Positions 52,260 to 61,689 are shown, counted from the stretch's first letter. The stretch: 64,000 nt of DNA from Prorocentrum cordatum (GCA_963575745.1 CAUYUJ010002047.1:487912-551911); one strand, 5' to 3'. Program-made: numbers and translations. Notes: a model not told the origin generated them from the letters alone.

Positions 52260-52860
52260 TCTAAGGGATTGGCTTCTCCCCAAACCGGTGACAACCCTTC
52301 CCAAACTCTCGCAAAGCCCTCCTAAAAGCCTCCCGGAGAGGGTTTCGGAAGGGTTTCGGCTGTTTCGCAAGGAGACCAATTCCTTGCGAACCCTGGACTT
52401 TCTCATAATTACGCCAGAAAAAAACCCAATCAACGGGTGGATTGAAAACTTTGGCGGGTACCGACATCGGCCCGGAACCAATAACCAGGAACCCGGGAAC
52501 CCAGAACCGGGAACCCAGCCGGCTACCAAAAATCGGCGGGAAACTTTCGCCAAATCTTTCAAGTACACCGGCCAAAGAGAAACCCCAATCAGTGAATGGT
52601 TTCCGCTGAGGAGAACGACAGGGGAAACCGGGAGCCCAGGTTAACCCAAAACCGCCCTAAATCGGCCCAGAACCAATAACTAGGAACCCGGGAACCCAAA
52701 ACCGGGAACCCGGGAACCCAGCCTGCTACCAAAATCGGCGGGAAACTTTCGCCAAATCTTTCACCTTCCGCTAGGACCCCTTCAGTGCAAGCACTGGTTG
52801 GGGAATATCCGCTAGGACCCCTTCGGTGCAAGCACTGATTGGGGAATAACCCTTGTAGTG
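52260..52860 (+). mobile_element. Family R element, copy 2, with internal duplication
   Basis: GGGAACCCAGAACCGGGAAC runs at about 52490-52520 and 52685-52725, ACTTTCGCCAAATCTTTCA twice, and CGGTGCAAGCACTGATTGGG twice at the right end. Confidence 0.7.
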
Positions 52861-52899
52861 CGAGCGCTGTTACAAAGATGTTGGGCGCCATCTGCCGCC

Positions 52900-52967
52900 A
52901 TGGCTCGCGTGAAGAGGGGCAGGTGGACGGTTATTGCGGAGGACGAGGAAGAGGAGGACGATGCTGG
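52900..52967 (+). CDS. Possible plus-strand start: short basic-then-acidic peptide
   Basis: GCCGCCATGG at 52894-52903 is an ideal eukaryotic start context. The frame reads MARVKRGRWTVIAEDEEEED and then runs into a family E element. The acidic part is duplicated after the element. The opposite strand is also open here, and no continuation exon was found. Confidence 0.22.
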
Positions 52968-52969
52968 AA
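52934..52969. repeat. Left 36-bp flanking duplication of family E
   Basis: TTGCGGAGGACGAGGAAGAG and on to GCTGGAA; one mismatch to 53141-53176. Confidence 0.92.
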
Positions 52970-53140
52970 TTAAGTCGGGCGTGTCCTCCTACAGGCGGAT
53001 TCTGGACGATTTGTTGTTCTTTAACAAAAAGAATATTCATAAATGCCCCAAACATGCTCAACACATTGTCCCCATAGTATTTGCTGATTTGCAGCGTTGA
53101 ATACTCCTTCTGTGGAGGGAGAGGCCCGACTTAACGATAC
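52970..53140 (+). mobile_element. Family E element
   Basis: TTAAGTCGGGCGTGTCCTCC to GAGGGAGAGGCCCGACTTAA. Confidence 0.9.
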
Positions 53141-53176
53141 TTGCGGAGGACGAGGAAGAGGAGGACGCTGCTGGAA
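53141..53176. repeat. Right 36-bp flanking duplication of family E
   Basis: See 52934-52969. Confidence 0.92.
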
Positions 53177-53205
53177 AGAGGCGAGGAGGCGAGGGACGTG
53201 CTTGC

Positions 53206-53256
53206 CTCGAGCGCGGCCTTCGCCGACTGATGCTCCAGGTCCTTCTGGCGGAGGTC
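53206..53256 (-). CDS. 51-nt coiled-coil exon, copy 3
   Basis: Reads DLRQKDLEHQSAKAALE between GGCCCAG| and CTCGAG|GC. The frame is also open on both sides (SPSRVLWAQ before, ASTSLASSPLSSSVL after), so the exon could be longer here. A family E element and its 36-bp flanking duplication lie immediately downstream. Confidence 0.55.
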
Positions 53257-53339
53257 CTGGGCCCAGAGGACCCGCGAGGGGCTCTTGAAACAGAGCAATA
53301 CTGAAGGGCCGCTCCTCCACATACGATGTCTCCCCCAAT

Positions 53340-53500
53340 CCTTTTTAATCGTCCACCTGCCTGTGTATAACTCCTCCTCCTCCTCCTCCTCCTTCTCCTC
53401 TGCTGCTGCTAGCGCACTTAATGGTTCCGGGTATCGACAGGGAGATTGTTCCCCGTTGATGTTTTGCATGTTTGTTCTCCGGATCTGGCGCATTTCGTTT
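53340..53500. other. No gene; short TCC run near 53370
   Basis: Unassigned. Confidence 0.3.
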
Positions 53501-53504
53501 TGGC

Positions 53505-53665
53505 GGTTTGGCTCCGTCGCTGTTTGTTGTCCGGTCCCGGCTCCGGTCCCAACCCTGGAGCAATGTCGGTTTCGCTGTCCGACTGAATCTGTTTCATTTG
53601 TCGCTTCCATGCTCGAGGCCAAGATTCCTGGACACGGTGGAATACGGGCCTGCCGCTCCCAAGAA
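53505..53665 (+). mobile_element. Family BB element, diverged copy
   Basis: CCCGGCTCCGGTCCCAACCC and ACGGGCCTGCCGCTCCC match the copy at 55065-55295. Confidence 0.6.
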
Positions 53666-53731
53666 ACACCTCAAGCTCCCGCCCGTGCCGCCAAGTACCG
53701 CTGCTGCTCCTCGTGCCCATACACCTCCTCG

Positions 53732-53885
53732 TGCACGGTTTCTTCCGGGGGCCATAGGCGACCCGAGGAGGAGGAAGAGGAGGAGGAGGAGGAGGAGGAG
53801 GAGGAGGAGGAGGAGGGGGAGGAGGAGGGGGAGGAGGAGGAGGAGGAGGAGGAGGAGGACGGGTCCCCTAAGCCGTTCGGAGAAA
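53732..53885 (+). mobile_element. Family G element with GGA centre and 8-bp target duplication
   Basis: Ends GGTTTCTTCCGGGGGCCATA and TAAGCCGTTCGGAGAAACC. Nearly all of the centre is GGA. CCTCCTCG stands at 53724-53731 and 53886-53893. Confidence 0.85.
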
Positions 53886-54500
53886 CCTCCTCGCCCTCGT
53901 TGCCGTCTTCGTGTGTTCGTCCTCGTGACGCCCCCCCAGGCACTCGGGCGAGCGCGGCCGACTTCCGATTCGCCCCTGGTCTGGCGCCCATCGCGAGCAA
54001 GAGGGGACAAGATTCGGGCAAAGTCCTTTTCCCCCTCCTCTAACACCTGCCGTTCCAACTTGCGAACCGCTTCCGTCCACGTTCTCGTCCTTGCCGTCGC
54101 CGCCTTCGTCGTCATCGTCCTCCTCCTCCTCCTCCTCCTCCTCCTCCTCCTCTCCCATCCCTCTTCCATTGAAACTTGCTTCAACGGCCCACAAATGCGC
54201 TCGAACCGTTACTTTGTCCGAAAACGGAAATGGACAGAACGCTCCGAGGAACTTACCCGAGGGGGCTCATGGCACAGTTTGTGCTCGAGTGTCTTGGCGT
54301 TAAGAGTGTCTGTCACAGTTCCGTTAGCTCTTGAGAGCCTTGGTCTTCTCATGCGTCACTGGTCGCCCTTGGAAGCCTTGCCGCTGGTCGCTCTTGAGAG
54401 CCTTGTCTTTCAAGTTGTTTTACGTCACCGACTCACTGGAGAAGGCCTTTTTCGTCACCTGGTTCCCATGGTATCTTTGGCGCCAAAGCTGTATCCATCA
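53886..54500. other. No recognised gene; TCC run 54115-54152
   Basis: A long plus frame crosses this stretch but includes the arrays. CTTGAGAGCCTTG recurs at 54327 and 54391. Confidence 0.3.
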
Positions 54501-54722
54501 CTGGGCGGGAGGAAGAGGAGGAGGAGCAGGAGGAGGAGGAGGAGAAGATGGAGGAGGAGAAGGAGGAGGGGGAGGAGGAGGAGGAGGAGGAGGAGGAGGA
54601 GGAGGAGGAGGAGGAGGAGGAGGAGGAGGAGGAGGAGGAGTGAGTAGGAGGAGGAGGAGGAGGAGGAGGAAGAGGAGGGCGGGTCGCCTAAGGCCTTTAG
54701 GCAAGAAATCACCAATACGGTG
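54501..54722 (+). mobile_element. Family G element, left end degraded, GGA centre
   Basis: About 175 bp of GGA, then GGGTCGCCTAAGGCCTTTAG, the G right end. Confidence 0.6.
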
Positions 54723-55064
54723 GAGGTTTAAGACAAGGATGTCTTTGATAAAGAACCCAGGGTCTCGCGACCGATGGGGGGCCAAACGTGGGCCACCCAC
54801 CTCGCCTTGAAACGATATGGAATGCGCCAGGGTCTGGACCTCAGGAAGACATTCCTTACCCGATGCCGCCGCCGTAAGAAAACCCCGACACCCTTTGGGA
54901 GGGGACCTGACTTGGGAGGGCCAGAAATACTGGGGCCCGGGGGTCTGCTTCTGCAGACGTATCGAACCAAGCCGCCCAGACTTGGGATCCCTAATTGCAC
55001 AGGCGGGGACCCGAGTAAGGCCACGTCTGAGAATAGGGGTAAGGGTTATGTAATTGTCTTAGTG
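54723..55064. other. No gene recognised
   Basis: Unassigned; no coherent exon. Confidence 0.3.
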
Positions 55065-55295
55065 GGCCCTGGAAACGACAGGGCCGTTTTTTTACCGGTT
55101 CCGTCTTGCCGTTTTCTTGCCGGTTCCGACGCCGTTTTTTTACCGGTTCCGTCGCTGTTTTTTGACCGGTTCCGGCTCCGGTTCCAATCCTGGAGCCGTT
55201 TTTTGGCCGTTTCCGGTCGCCGTTTTGTTGCCGTTTCCATTTTCAAGGGGCATCTTTTTGGAAACGGTGAAAAAACGGCCCTGCCGCTTCCGGGG
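55065..55295 (+). mobile_element. Family BB element with internal minisatellite
   Basis: Ends GGCCCTGGAAACGACAGGGC and GGCCCTGCCGCTTCCGGGGC are inverted over about 30 bp. Inside, GCCGTTTTTTTACCGGTTCC-like units repeat. Confidence 0.85.
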
Positions 55296-55334
55296 CACAC
55301 AAAGGTATGTGTGTATGTGCAACTAACGCCCCCC

Positions 55335-55494
55335 TCAGGCCCTGGGACACATAAATAAATACACACAAATAAAATACCCCCCTTATTTTCCCATATTTTC
55401 TGGGTTTCTGTCTTCCCGCCCATTCCCCATATTTTCCCATGTTTCCGGAGGAATCGACGATTAAATTGTGTCTGTGTGTTTTTTCCCCTCCTGA
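55335..55494 (+). mobile_element. Family C element
   Basis: Starts TCAGGCCCTGGGACAC, ends CCCCTCCTGA. Flanks aACTAACGCCCCC and AGCTGGCGCCCCC are similar. Confidence 0.85.
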
Positions 55495-55685
55495 AGCTGG
55501 CGCCCCCCTCAGGCCAGGCGCTCGAACACACGCGGCCAGCCTTCTCATTCGTCCCAGAGGGGGGATCTGGGCAAGGGGCCGCCCTTTCATGGATGGTCTG
55601 GGGGGGGTCTAAAACTTCTCGTCTGGTAGGGTTGTGACCCCCTCCCTTTCATCACGAAATCTGGAGTAAGGGTTATGTTATTCTC
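55495..55685. repeat. Segment repeated at 55858-55920
   Basis: GAACACACGCGGCCAGCCTT and CTTCTCATTCGTCC in both. Rest unassigned. Confidence 0.8.
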
Positions 55686-55769
55686 GATGATGTTTGTGTG
55701 TGTGTGTTGTGTGTTGTGTGTTGTGTGTTGTGTGTTGTGTGTTGTGTGTTGTGTGTTGTGTGTTGTGTG

Positions 55770-55808
<39 letters not shown>

Positions 55809-55856
55809 TGTGTGCGTGTGTGTGTGTGCGTGTGTGTGTGAGTGTGTGTGTATGTG
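55686..55856. repeat. TGTGTGTTG then TG dinucleotide array
   Basis: About ten TGTGTTG units followed by a GT run. Confidence 0.95.
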
Positions 55857-55920
55857 CAACTGGCACCCCCCTTAAGGCCAGGCACTCGAACACACGCGGC
55901 CAGCCTTCTCATTCGTCCCT

Positions 55921-56069
55921 GGCCCGGTGCCGATCGCGCCTCAGAGAGAGAGAGCAGCGCACAGGCTCGCGCCCGGCGCGGCACGGCACGGTGGGCTCCG
56001 GCTGCCGTGGCTCGCCCCAAGGAGGGTAGGCAGCAGCAAGATAGGTCTCGAGGGTGTCGAGGAGCAAGG
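55921..56069. other. No gene recognised
   Basis: Unassigned. Confidence 0.3.
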
Positions 56070-56510
56070 GGAGGGGGAGGAGGGGGAGGAGGAGGAGGAG
56101 GAGGAGGAGGAGGAGGAGGAGGAGGAGGAGGTGAGGAGGAGGAGGAGGAGGGGGAGGAGGTGGAGGAGGAGGAGGAGGGAGGAGGAGGGGAGGAGCAGGA
56201 GGAGGAGGAGGAGGAGAGGAGAGGAGGAGGCGGTGGAGGAGGAGGGGGGGAGGAGGAGGGAGAGGAGGGGAGGAGAGGAGGGGGAGGAGGGGAGGAGGGG
56301 AGAGGAGGAGGAGGTGGAGGAGAGGGAGGAGGAGGAGGAGGAGGAGAGGAGGTGGAGGAGGTGGAGGAGGAGGAGGAGGAGGAGGAGGGGAGGAGGAGGA
56401 GGAGGAAGGAGGAGGAGGAGGAGGAGGAGGAGGAGAGGAGGAGGAGGAGGAGGAGGGGAGAGGAGGGAGGAGGAGGAGGAGGAGAGACAGAGGAGAAAGA
56501 GGAGGGCGGA
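56070..56510. repeat. Large GGA array
   Basis: About 440 bp of GGA with GGGG and GTGG variants. Confidence 0.95.
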
Positions 56511-56672
56511 GGAGGGAAGCCAAAAAACCCAGACCTCCGACGTCGAGGCGTCCCTTCTAGACTCTCCTCTCGTAGCCCGGGGGCCATCGGGAACCCTGAG
56601 GCGGCCCACGCGGAGAAAGGAACTAACCACGTCCTGCACATCACAGCCCTGCCTGTCCCAGGGCCATCCTGG
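56511..56672. other. No gene recognised
   Basis: Island between two GGA arrays, open on both strands. Confidence 0.3.
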
Positions 56673-56760
56673 CCCAGGAGGAGGAGGAGGAGGAGAAGGA
56701 GGGGGGGAGGAGGAGAAGGAGGAGGAGGAGGAGGAGGAGGAGGAGGAGGAGGATTAGGAG
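56673..56760. repeat. GGA microsatellite
   Basis: About 28 units. Confidence 0.95.
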
Positions 56761-57109
56761 GCGGGGCGGAAAAGTAGAGTGGGCTTCCGCCCGCCCCCTG
56801 AAGAGGAGGGATGAGGGAAAACCGCTCGACTATTGTAGTAGGAAGGCGCCTAACATAGACTGGGATCTAGGAGTCCAAAAACACCTACTTTCAACGACAA
56901 GGGTGTACGCCCCCCTGGCCAAGGTCTGGAGGGTCTACACTCCATCCGAGGGCCCAGGATGGCCTCAGCCAGGCGTGGTGGTGTACAGGTCCTTCTTGCG
57001 AACAGAAGATGCTCGCGATGCGAACTCGGTTGTCCAGAAATCTGCAAGCACTTGTCCGTCGACATTCAGCTTCACCAAGGCCCGGCGGTAAGCCGGTGGG
57101 GGGGGGACG
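56761..57109. other. No gene recognised
   Basis: A minus frame is open but carries no domain. Confidence 0.3.
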
Positions 57110-57407
57110 TGAGAAAGGGTGGGCCTTCTCTGAAGGCTCGGAAGTCCCTGGGCATTCTGGGAAGCTGTCTGAGCCGTCCCCGAAGACACAGAAAACTTCC
57201 CAGAAGGGGCGAAGGTTTCTGAGAAGTCCCGCCGTCTTCTGAAACGGCCTCGTCTCTCGCTCCCCCCCATCGCTCGCCGCCGAACCAGGGCGACTCCAGC
57301 GAGTCCCGAGGGCCATCGGGGAAACGGTAATTCCCAGAAGGGGCGAGGGTTTCTGAGAAGTCCCGCCGTCTTCTGAAACGGCCTCGTCCTTCTCGCTCCC
57401 CCCCCAT
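57110..57407. repeat. Duplicated blocks of CTTCTGAGAAG type
   Basis: TTCCCAGAAGGGGCGA-GGTT at 57197 and 57330; CGCCGCCGAACCAGGGCGAC at about 57276 and 57533. Confidence 0.85.
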
Positions 57408-57515
57408 CTTTCCCCACATTTTCTGGGTTTTTGTTTTCCCCCCAACTTCCCATATTTTCCCATATTTTCTGGGAATCGCCGATCAATTGTGTCTGTGTGT
57501 TTTTTCCCCTCTTGA
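57408..57515 (+). mobile_element. Family C element, left half missing
   Basis: Begins at CATCTTTCCCCACATTTTCT; ends CCCCTCTTGA. Confidence 0.82.
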
Positions 57516-57634
57516 CCATTGACCATCGCTCGCCGCCGAACCAGGGCGACTCCAGCGAGTCCCGAGGGCCATCGGGGAAACGGCAATATTTCGGTGGGGG
57601 GCGGCGCGTGGCATAGGGGGTGGGCGGGTGGGGG

Positions 57635-57784
57635 CCCTGACCTTCCAGAGAGCTATTTTTTAGCACTGGAGGCCTAAAAACCTAAACAAAACGAAACGAA
57701 AAAGCCTGAAACCAAGACGCAGAAAAGCTCCGGGATAGGTTTCTAGGTCGGGCGCTATCTTGTTGGCCCTCCTGGAGGTCAGGG
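57635..57784 (-). mobile_element. Family B element
   Basis: Complete, slightly diverged right end; next to copy 2 of the 51-nt exon. Confidence 0.85.
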
Positions 57785-57798
57785 GGCGGCGGACGCGC

Positions 57799-57849
57799 CT
57801 CCAGCTGCTTCTTCGCCTGCTCGTGCTCCAGGTCCTTCCGGCGGAGGTC
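57799..57849 (-). CDS. 51-nt coiled-coil exon, copy 2
   Basis: Reads DLRRKDLEHEQAKKQLE. A clear pyrimidine tract (about 57865-57890) precedes the CAG acceptor, and CTGGAG|GC follows as donor. A family B element (57635-57784) lies 14 nt beyond the donor and probably forms part of the next intron. Confidence 0.58.
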
Positions 57850-58144
57850 CTGGGCCAGTCGGGCCGGGCGAAAGGGGGGGAGGGGGGGGTTGAGAATCAG
57901 CTCACGCAGCTGATTTTCCCGGCGCCTCCCGGCGCTGGAGGCGGCTACGTATCGAGGAATGGGCCCCTCGGTGAGGCCGAAACTAGCTGCATGCAGCAAA
58001 TTTCGTAACCCCCCCTTTCCCAATCCCCCCCTTTCGCCCGGCCCGGGCCAGAGCGCCGGCCGGGGAGCCCGCCGGGCGGCAACCAGGCAGCGGCGGCTGG
58101 CCACGCGGGCGCAGGAGGGCGCCGTGTGCCCCCGGAGGTCCGGG
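57850..58144. other. Upstream intron of 51-nt exon copy 2, no element ends
   Basis: Contains the pyrimidine tract (minus strand) before the exon. Otherwise unassigned. Confidence 0.35.
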
Positions 58145-58447
58145 CCCAGACCCCGACGTAATGATTTTTTTCATGACGTCCTCCTCCACCTCCTCCTCCT
58201 CCTCCTCCTCCTCCTCCTCCTCCACCTCCTCCTCCAACTCCTCCTCCTCCTCCTCCTCCTCCTCCTCCTCCTCCTCCTCCTCCTCCTCCTCCTCCTCCCC
58301 CAGAGGTCCCGACCCTTTCCCCATGACCGGCTTTGCATCCCGAGTCGTTTTCCTTGACGCTCACCGAGGCCCGGCGAGGGCCCCGGGAGGCCGAAAAGGA
58401 AGGAACACCTTCCGTCGTGATTCTTTCATTGCTCGAGGGGGTCTGGG
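58145..58447 (+). mobile_element. Family A element with internal TCC array
   Basis: Normal left (CCCAGACCCCGACGTAATG) and right (CTCGAGGGGGTCTGGG) ends. A 120-bp TCC array (58179-58299) lies between ATGACGTC and CCCCAGAGGTCCCGACCC, which are adjacent in other copies. Confidence 0.92.
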
Positions 58448-58737
58448 GTTTGGACGCCCGAAATGGGTACCGAAAAAATGGGTACTATGCCCAACAGCAA
58501 ATGTTGTCCCAAACCAACAGCGGCCGCTGTTGGGCAGGCGGCCTCCTGTCTCAAGTGAACACAGGCCGCGGCGGCGCGGACAACGAATCCTGTCCAAAAA
58601 GATGAACTCCCTGGAATATGGGCTCGACCATTCTTTCCTTCCCCCTCGCGTTCGTGCAGATGGGGGAGGGCGGGGGTGGAGGACACCCCGGCCTACGCCA
58701 AGCGTTTGCTGCGGGCTCCAGCAGCATCGCCGCGGGA
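58448..58737. other. No gene recognised
   Basis: Unassigned. Confidence 0.3.
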
Positions 58738-58865
58738 CCCCGCGGCGGGGGGAGGGCGGGGGGGAGGCACCCGGGGGAGGGCGGGGGGAGGACACCCGGA
58801 GGGGGGAGGGCGGGGGGGAGGACACCGCAGTCTGGGGGGAGGGCGGGGGGGAGGGCACCCCGGCA
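58738..58865. repeat. Minisatellite GGGAGGGCGGGGGGGAGGCA type
   Basis: About five units of 18-27 bp with GGACACC or GGCACC steps. Confidence 0.85.
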
Positions 58866-59009
58866 ACGCCAAGCGTGCTCCGGCCCCAGCAGCATCGCCG
58901 CAAAACCCCGCGCGGGGCCGCCCCTCGGAGCGCCCCGCCTCTCCTGCACGCCTCTTCTCTTCCCTCGCGCCGGGTGCTCCTCCTCGTCCTCTCTTCGGAT
59001 CGAGGGGTT
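58866..59009. other. No gene recognised
   Basis: CCAGCAGCATCGCCGC occurs here (58889) and at 58717, linking it to the minisatellite. Confidence 0.4.
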
Positions 59010-59665
59010 GCTCGTCGCCTCCTCCTCCTCCTCCTCCTCCTCCTCCTCCTCCTCCTCCTCCTCCTCCTCCTCCTCTATTTCCTCCCTCTTCTCCTCGGCG
59101 TTGTGCTCCTCCTCCTCCTCTTCTTGTTTCCCACGCTCTTCCTCTCGAACCTGCACCGTCCAGTCGTATTCTTCCTGCTGTTCCTCGACCGCACGGCTCT
59201 CCAGATCCATGTCCTTCTCCGCTCCCGCTCTCCTCAACTCCTCCTTCTGCTCACCTCTGTCTCATCATCTTTATCGCTCCTCCTGCCCCTCCTCCTCCTC
59301 CTCCTCCTCCTCACCTCCTCCTCCTCGCATCCTTCCTCCTCCTCTCCTCTCCTCCTCCTCCTCCTCCTTCCTCCTACTCCTCCTCCTCCTCCTCCTCCCC
59401 TCCTCCTTCCTCCCTCCTATTCCTCCTCCTCCTCTCCTACCCTCCTCTCCTCCTCCCTCCTCCTCTTCCTCCTCCATCCTCCCTTCCCTCTTCATTTATC
59501 ATCATTATCCGTCCTCCTCTCCCTCCTCCCTCCTTCCCTCCCTCCCCCCTCGCCCTGTCTTACCTGCTCCTCCTCCTGCTCCTTCCTCCCTCTCCCGTCC
59601 TCCTCCGACCTCCCCTCCTCCGCATTCCCCGGTCCGTCTTCCCTTCGTCCCCCCTTCCTCCCTCC
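59010..59665. repeat. TCC array (59015-59075) and degenerate TCC tract
   Basis: Pyrimidine-rich plus strand throughout, with short mixed islands at 59130-59260. Confidence 0.85.
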
Positions 59666-59779
59666 CAGAGCGTCGAAGGCCCCGAATATGGTATCAGAAG
59701 CGTGAGGTCCATCCACATGCTCCATTCACAAAAGCCTCGACGCACATAGACGCTCGCCAGTCCACTCGGGCGTCCAAAG
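59666..59779. other. No gene recognised
   Basis: Unassigned island. Confidence 0.3.
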
Positions 59780-59910
59780 GATGAGGAGGAGGATGAGGCC
59801 GAGGCGGAGGCGAAGGGAGAGGGGGAAGGAGGCGAAGGGAGGAGGAGGCGGAGGGAGAAGGAGGAAGAAGGAGGAGGAGGAGGAGGAGGAGGAGAAGGAT
59901 GAGGGAGGGA
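59780..59910. repeat. GGA/GAGGCC array
   Basis: Degenerate GGA units. Confidence 0.85.
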
Positions 59911-60053
59911 TCTCTTTGGACGCCCTGGCCTCGAACGACAAGCTCGCCTGGTTCCGCCGCGGGGGGAGGGGTGGCGGGGGCCTGCGAGCTGCACCGGTGT
60001 TGGGGAGCGCCGCGACTCTGACACGCTGCGCCTGCCGTGGCTGGCCTGCGGTC

Positions 60054-60278
60054 AGGTCGGACATGTCCCCCTCTACAGGGGGATTTTGGACGAAAAGGAA
60101 AACTCCCCAACAATACTCAAACATTTTCAAACAATGCCTTCACATTTGTCCCCAGACTATGTTTTAACTATTCTCGAGACTATCTTAAAACTATGTTTAA
60201 AACTATTCTGAAAAGTTGCCCCCTGACTATTTTTTAAAACTATGTTTGATACTCCTCCTGTAGAGGGACAGGCCCCAC
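60054..60278 (+). mobile_element. Family E element, long form
   Basis: CAGGTCGGACATGTCCCCC to TGTAGAGGGACAGGCCCCAC. AACTATTTT-like motif repeated four times inside. Confidence 0.8.
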
Positions 60279-60868
60279 GCAAGCCTACGGGCAGACGCTG
60301 GAGCGGGAGGCCCACCATGGCAGACGGGAGGGATGAGGAGGGGAAGCGGCCGGGCGAGGGTGCAGAGGTAGCCGAACGAAGAGGTGTGTTTTCTTCGGCG
60401 ACGGGCAAGTTAGCTCCGCTCCCCCGTCTGCGAATCGAGACGTCACCAGACAAACCAAGAGACTGGCATAAACCGGCCTGCGATGGGCAAGCGCATGCCG
60501 TGAGTATGGGCCCGAAAGAAGGAACGAACGTGCCGCACGCGAGTACTCCGCGGAGCCCACCGGGCCAGCAACACTGCATACGCACAACATGACGGGAAGA
60601 AGCGAGGGGGAGTGAGAAGAGGACGAGACAGAGGGGGAGAGAAGGGCCGTGCCCATGCACTCGGGAATCCCCCGCGAGCGCAGCTCCACTCGGAGCGAGC
60701 CCAAAATATGCAAATATACCGATCCTGGACAGGCCACGATCGGTGCATGTTCAGATTTCTCCTCTCCCGCAGAAGCGCACTGTGCAACTTCCAGTTTTTC
60801 TCTCTGTTTGCTGGCACGCATGGGATCGGTATTCCCCATCTGCTTGCCAAGGCACCTTCAGGGCGCGG
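60279..60868. other. No recognised gene
   Basis: Frames of 100-180 codons on both strands; none with a domain. Confidence 0.3.
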
Positions 60869-60890
60869 CTTCGTTCGTTCGTTCGTTCGA
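60869..60890. repeat. TTCG tetranucleotide run
   Basis: Five TTCG units just 3' (minus strand) of exon copy 1. Confidence 0.9.
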
Positions 60891-60908
60891 CGAGGCGCAC
60901 GCGCGCGC

Positions 60909-60959
60909 CTCGAGCTGGGCCTTCGCCTGCTGGAGGTCCAGGTCTTTCTTGCGCAGGTC
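60909..60959 (-). CDS. 51-nt coiled-coil exon, copy 1
   Basis: 17 codons reading DLRKKDLDLQQAKAQLE, charged and Leu-spaced as in a coiled coil. Borders are CAG|GACCT and CTCGAG|GC (GC donor), identical in type to the copies at 57799-57849 and 53206-53256. Similarity between the copies stops at these borders, which marks the unit as an exon. The open frame extends upstream to an AG at 61030-61029 (reading ...LTVDPHVARSQ), so this copy may be longer. An AACG repeat follows just downstream on the minus strand. Function not recognised. Confidence 0.55.
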
Positions 60960-61028
60960 CTGACTCCGAGCGACATGCGGGTCAACGGTCAGGAGCGCTT
61001 GCTTAGCGAGTCGCGGCGGTGGCCCCGA

Positions 61029-61415
61029 CTACACGCTATGCCCTGCGACGGGATCGCGTGTCGCTCCGCTTCGCGGGACGGGAGGCTGGGAAAGTCTCTG
61101 GAAATCGACACTTGGTAATGGGGCAGTGGTTGAAAGGACGTTAAGCTCGTCGGCGTTGCGACACGCTAGGCACACGACGTTGCTGACAGTACTCCTCCTC
61201 GCACCAAGCCTCTCACATTCAGGTTCCTCCGCTGCCCGATGTCCACCCCGACCCTATCTCTGCCGCAAACAGCTGCCGCCACTGCTGCTGCTTGCTGATC
61301 TGCTCTGCTCTGCGCTTTGTCATCCTCCGCCTCCTCCGCCGCATCCTCCTTGGGAGCAAACTTCCATCTCCGCGCAGCAATTCGATAACCACTTTGGGAG
61401 GGCGCGCCGCTGGAT
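61029..61415. other. No gene recognised
   Basis: Unassigned. Confidence 0.3.
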
Positions 61416-61660
61416 GTCCCCAAGGGGTGGGGGGGTGGGAACGGAACCCCTCCCCCCCCCTTTCCCCGATCCGTCGTCGGGACCCACCCCCCCCTTTCCC
61501 GATCTGTCGTCGGGGACCCCCCCCCGTTTCTCCCTTTCCCAGTCCGTCGTCGGGGAGCCCCCCCCCCCCTTCCCCTCCCTTTCAAAAGGGGAACGGGGGG
61601 GCGTCCGAACCCCCCCCGTTCCCTCCCATTTGGCAGCCAAAAACGGCACCCCACCCCCCC
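61416..61660. repeat. Tandem array, about 38-bp units with TCGTCGGGG
   Basis: TTTCCCGATCTGTCGTCGGG-type units three times, then TTTCAAAAGGGGAACGGGG, which matches the units right of the minisatellite. Confidence 0.85.
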
Positions 61661-61689
61661 TTTCGCCACGGCGCCCCCGGGCTCCGGAA

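Noticed and set aside
55686-56644. Thr/His or Cys/Val repeat proteins
   Set aside because: Translations of the TG dinucleotide array.
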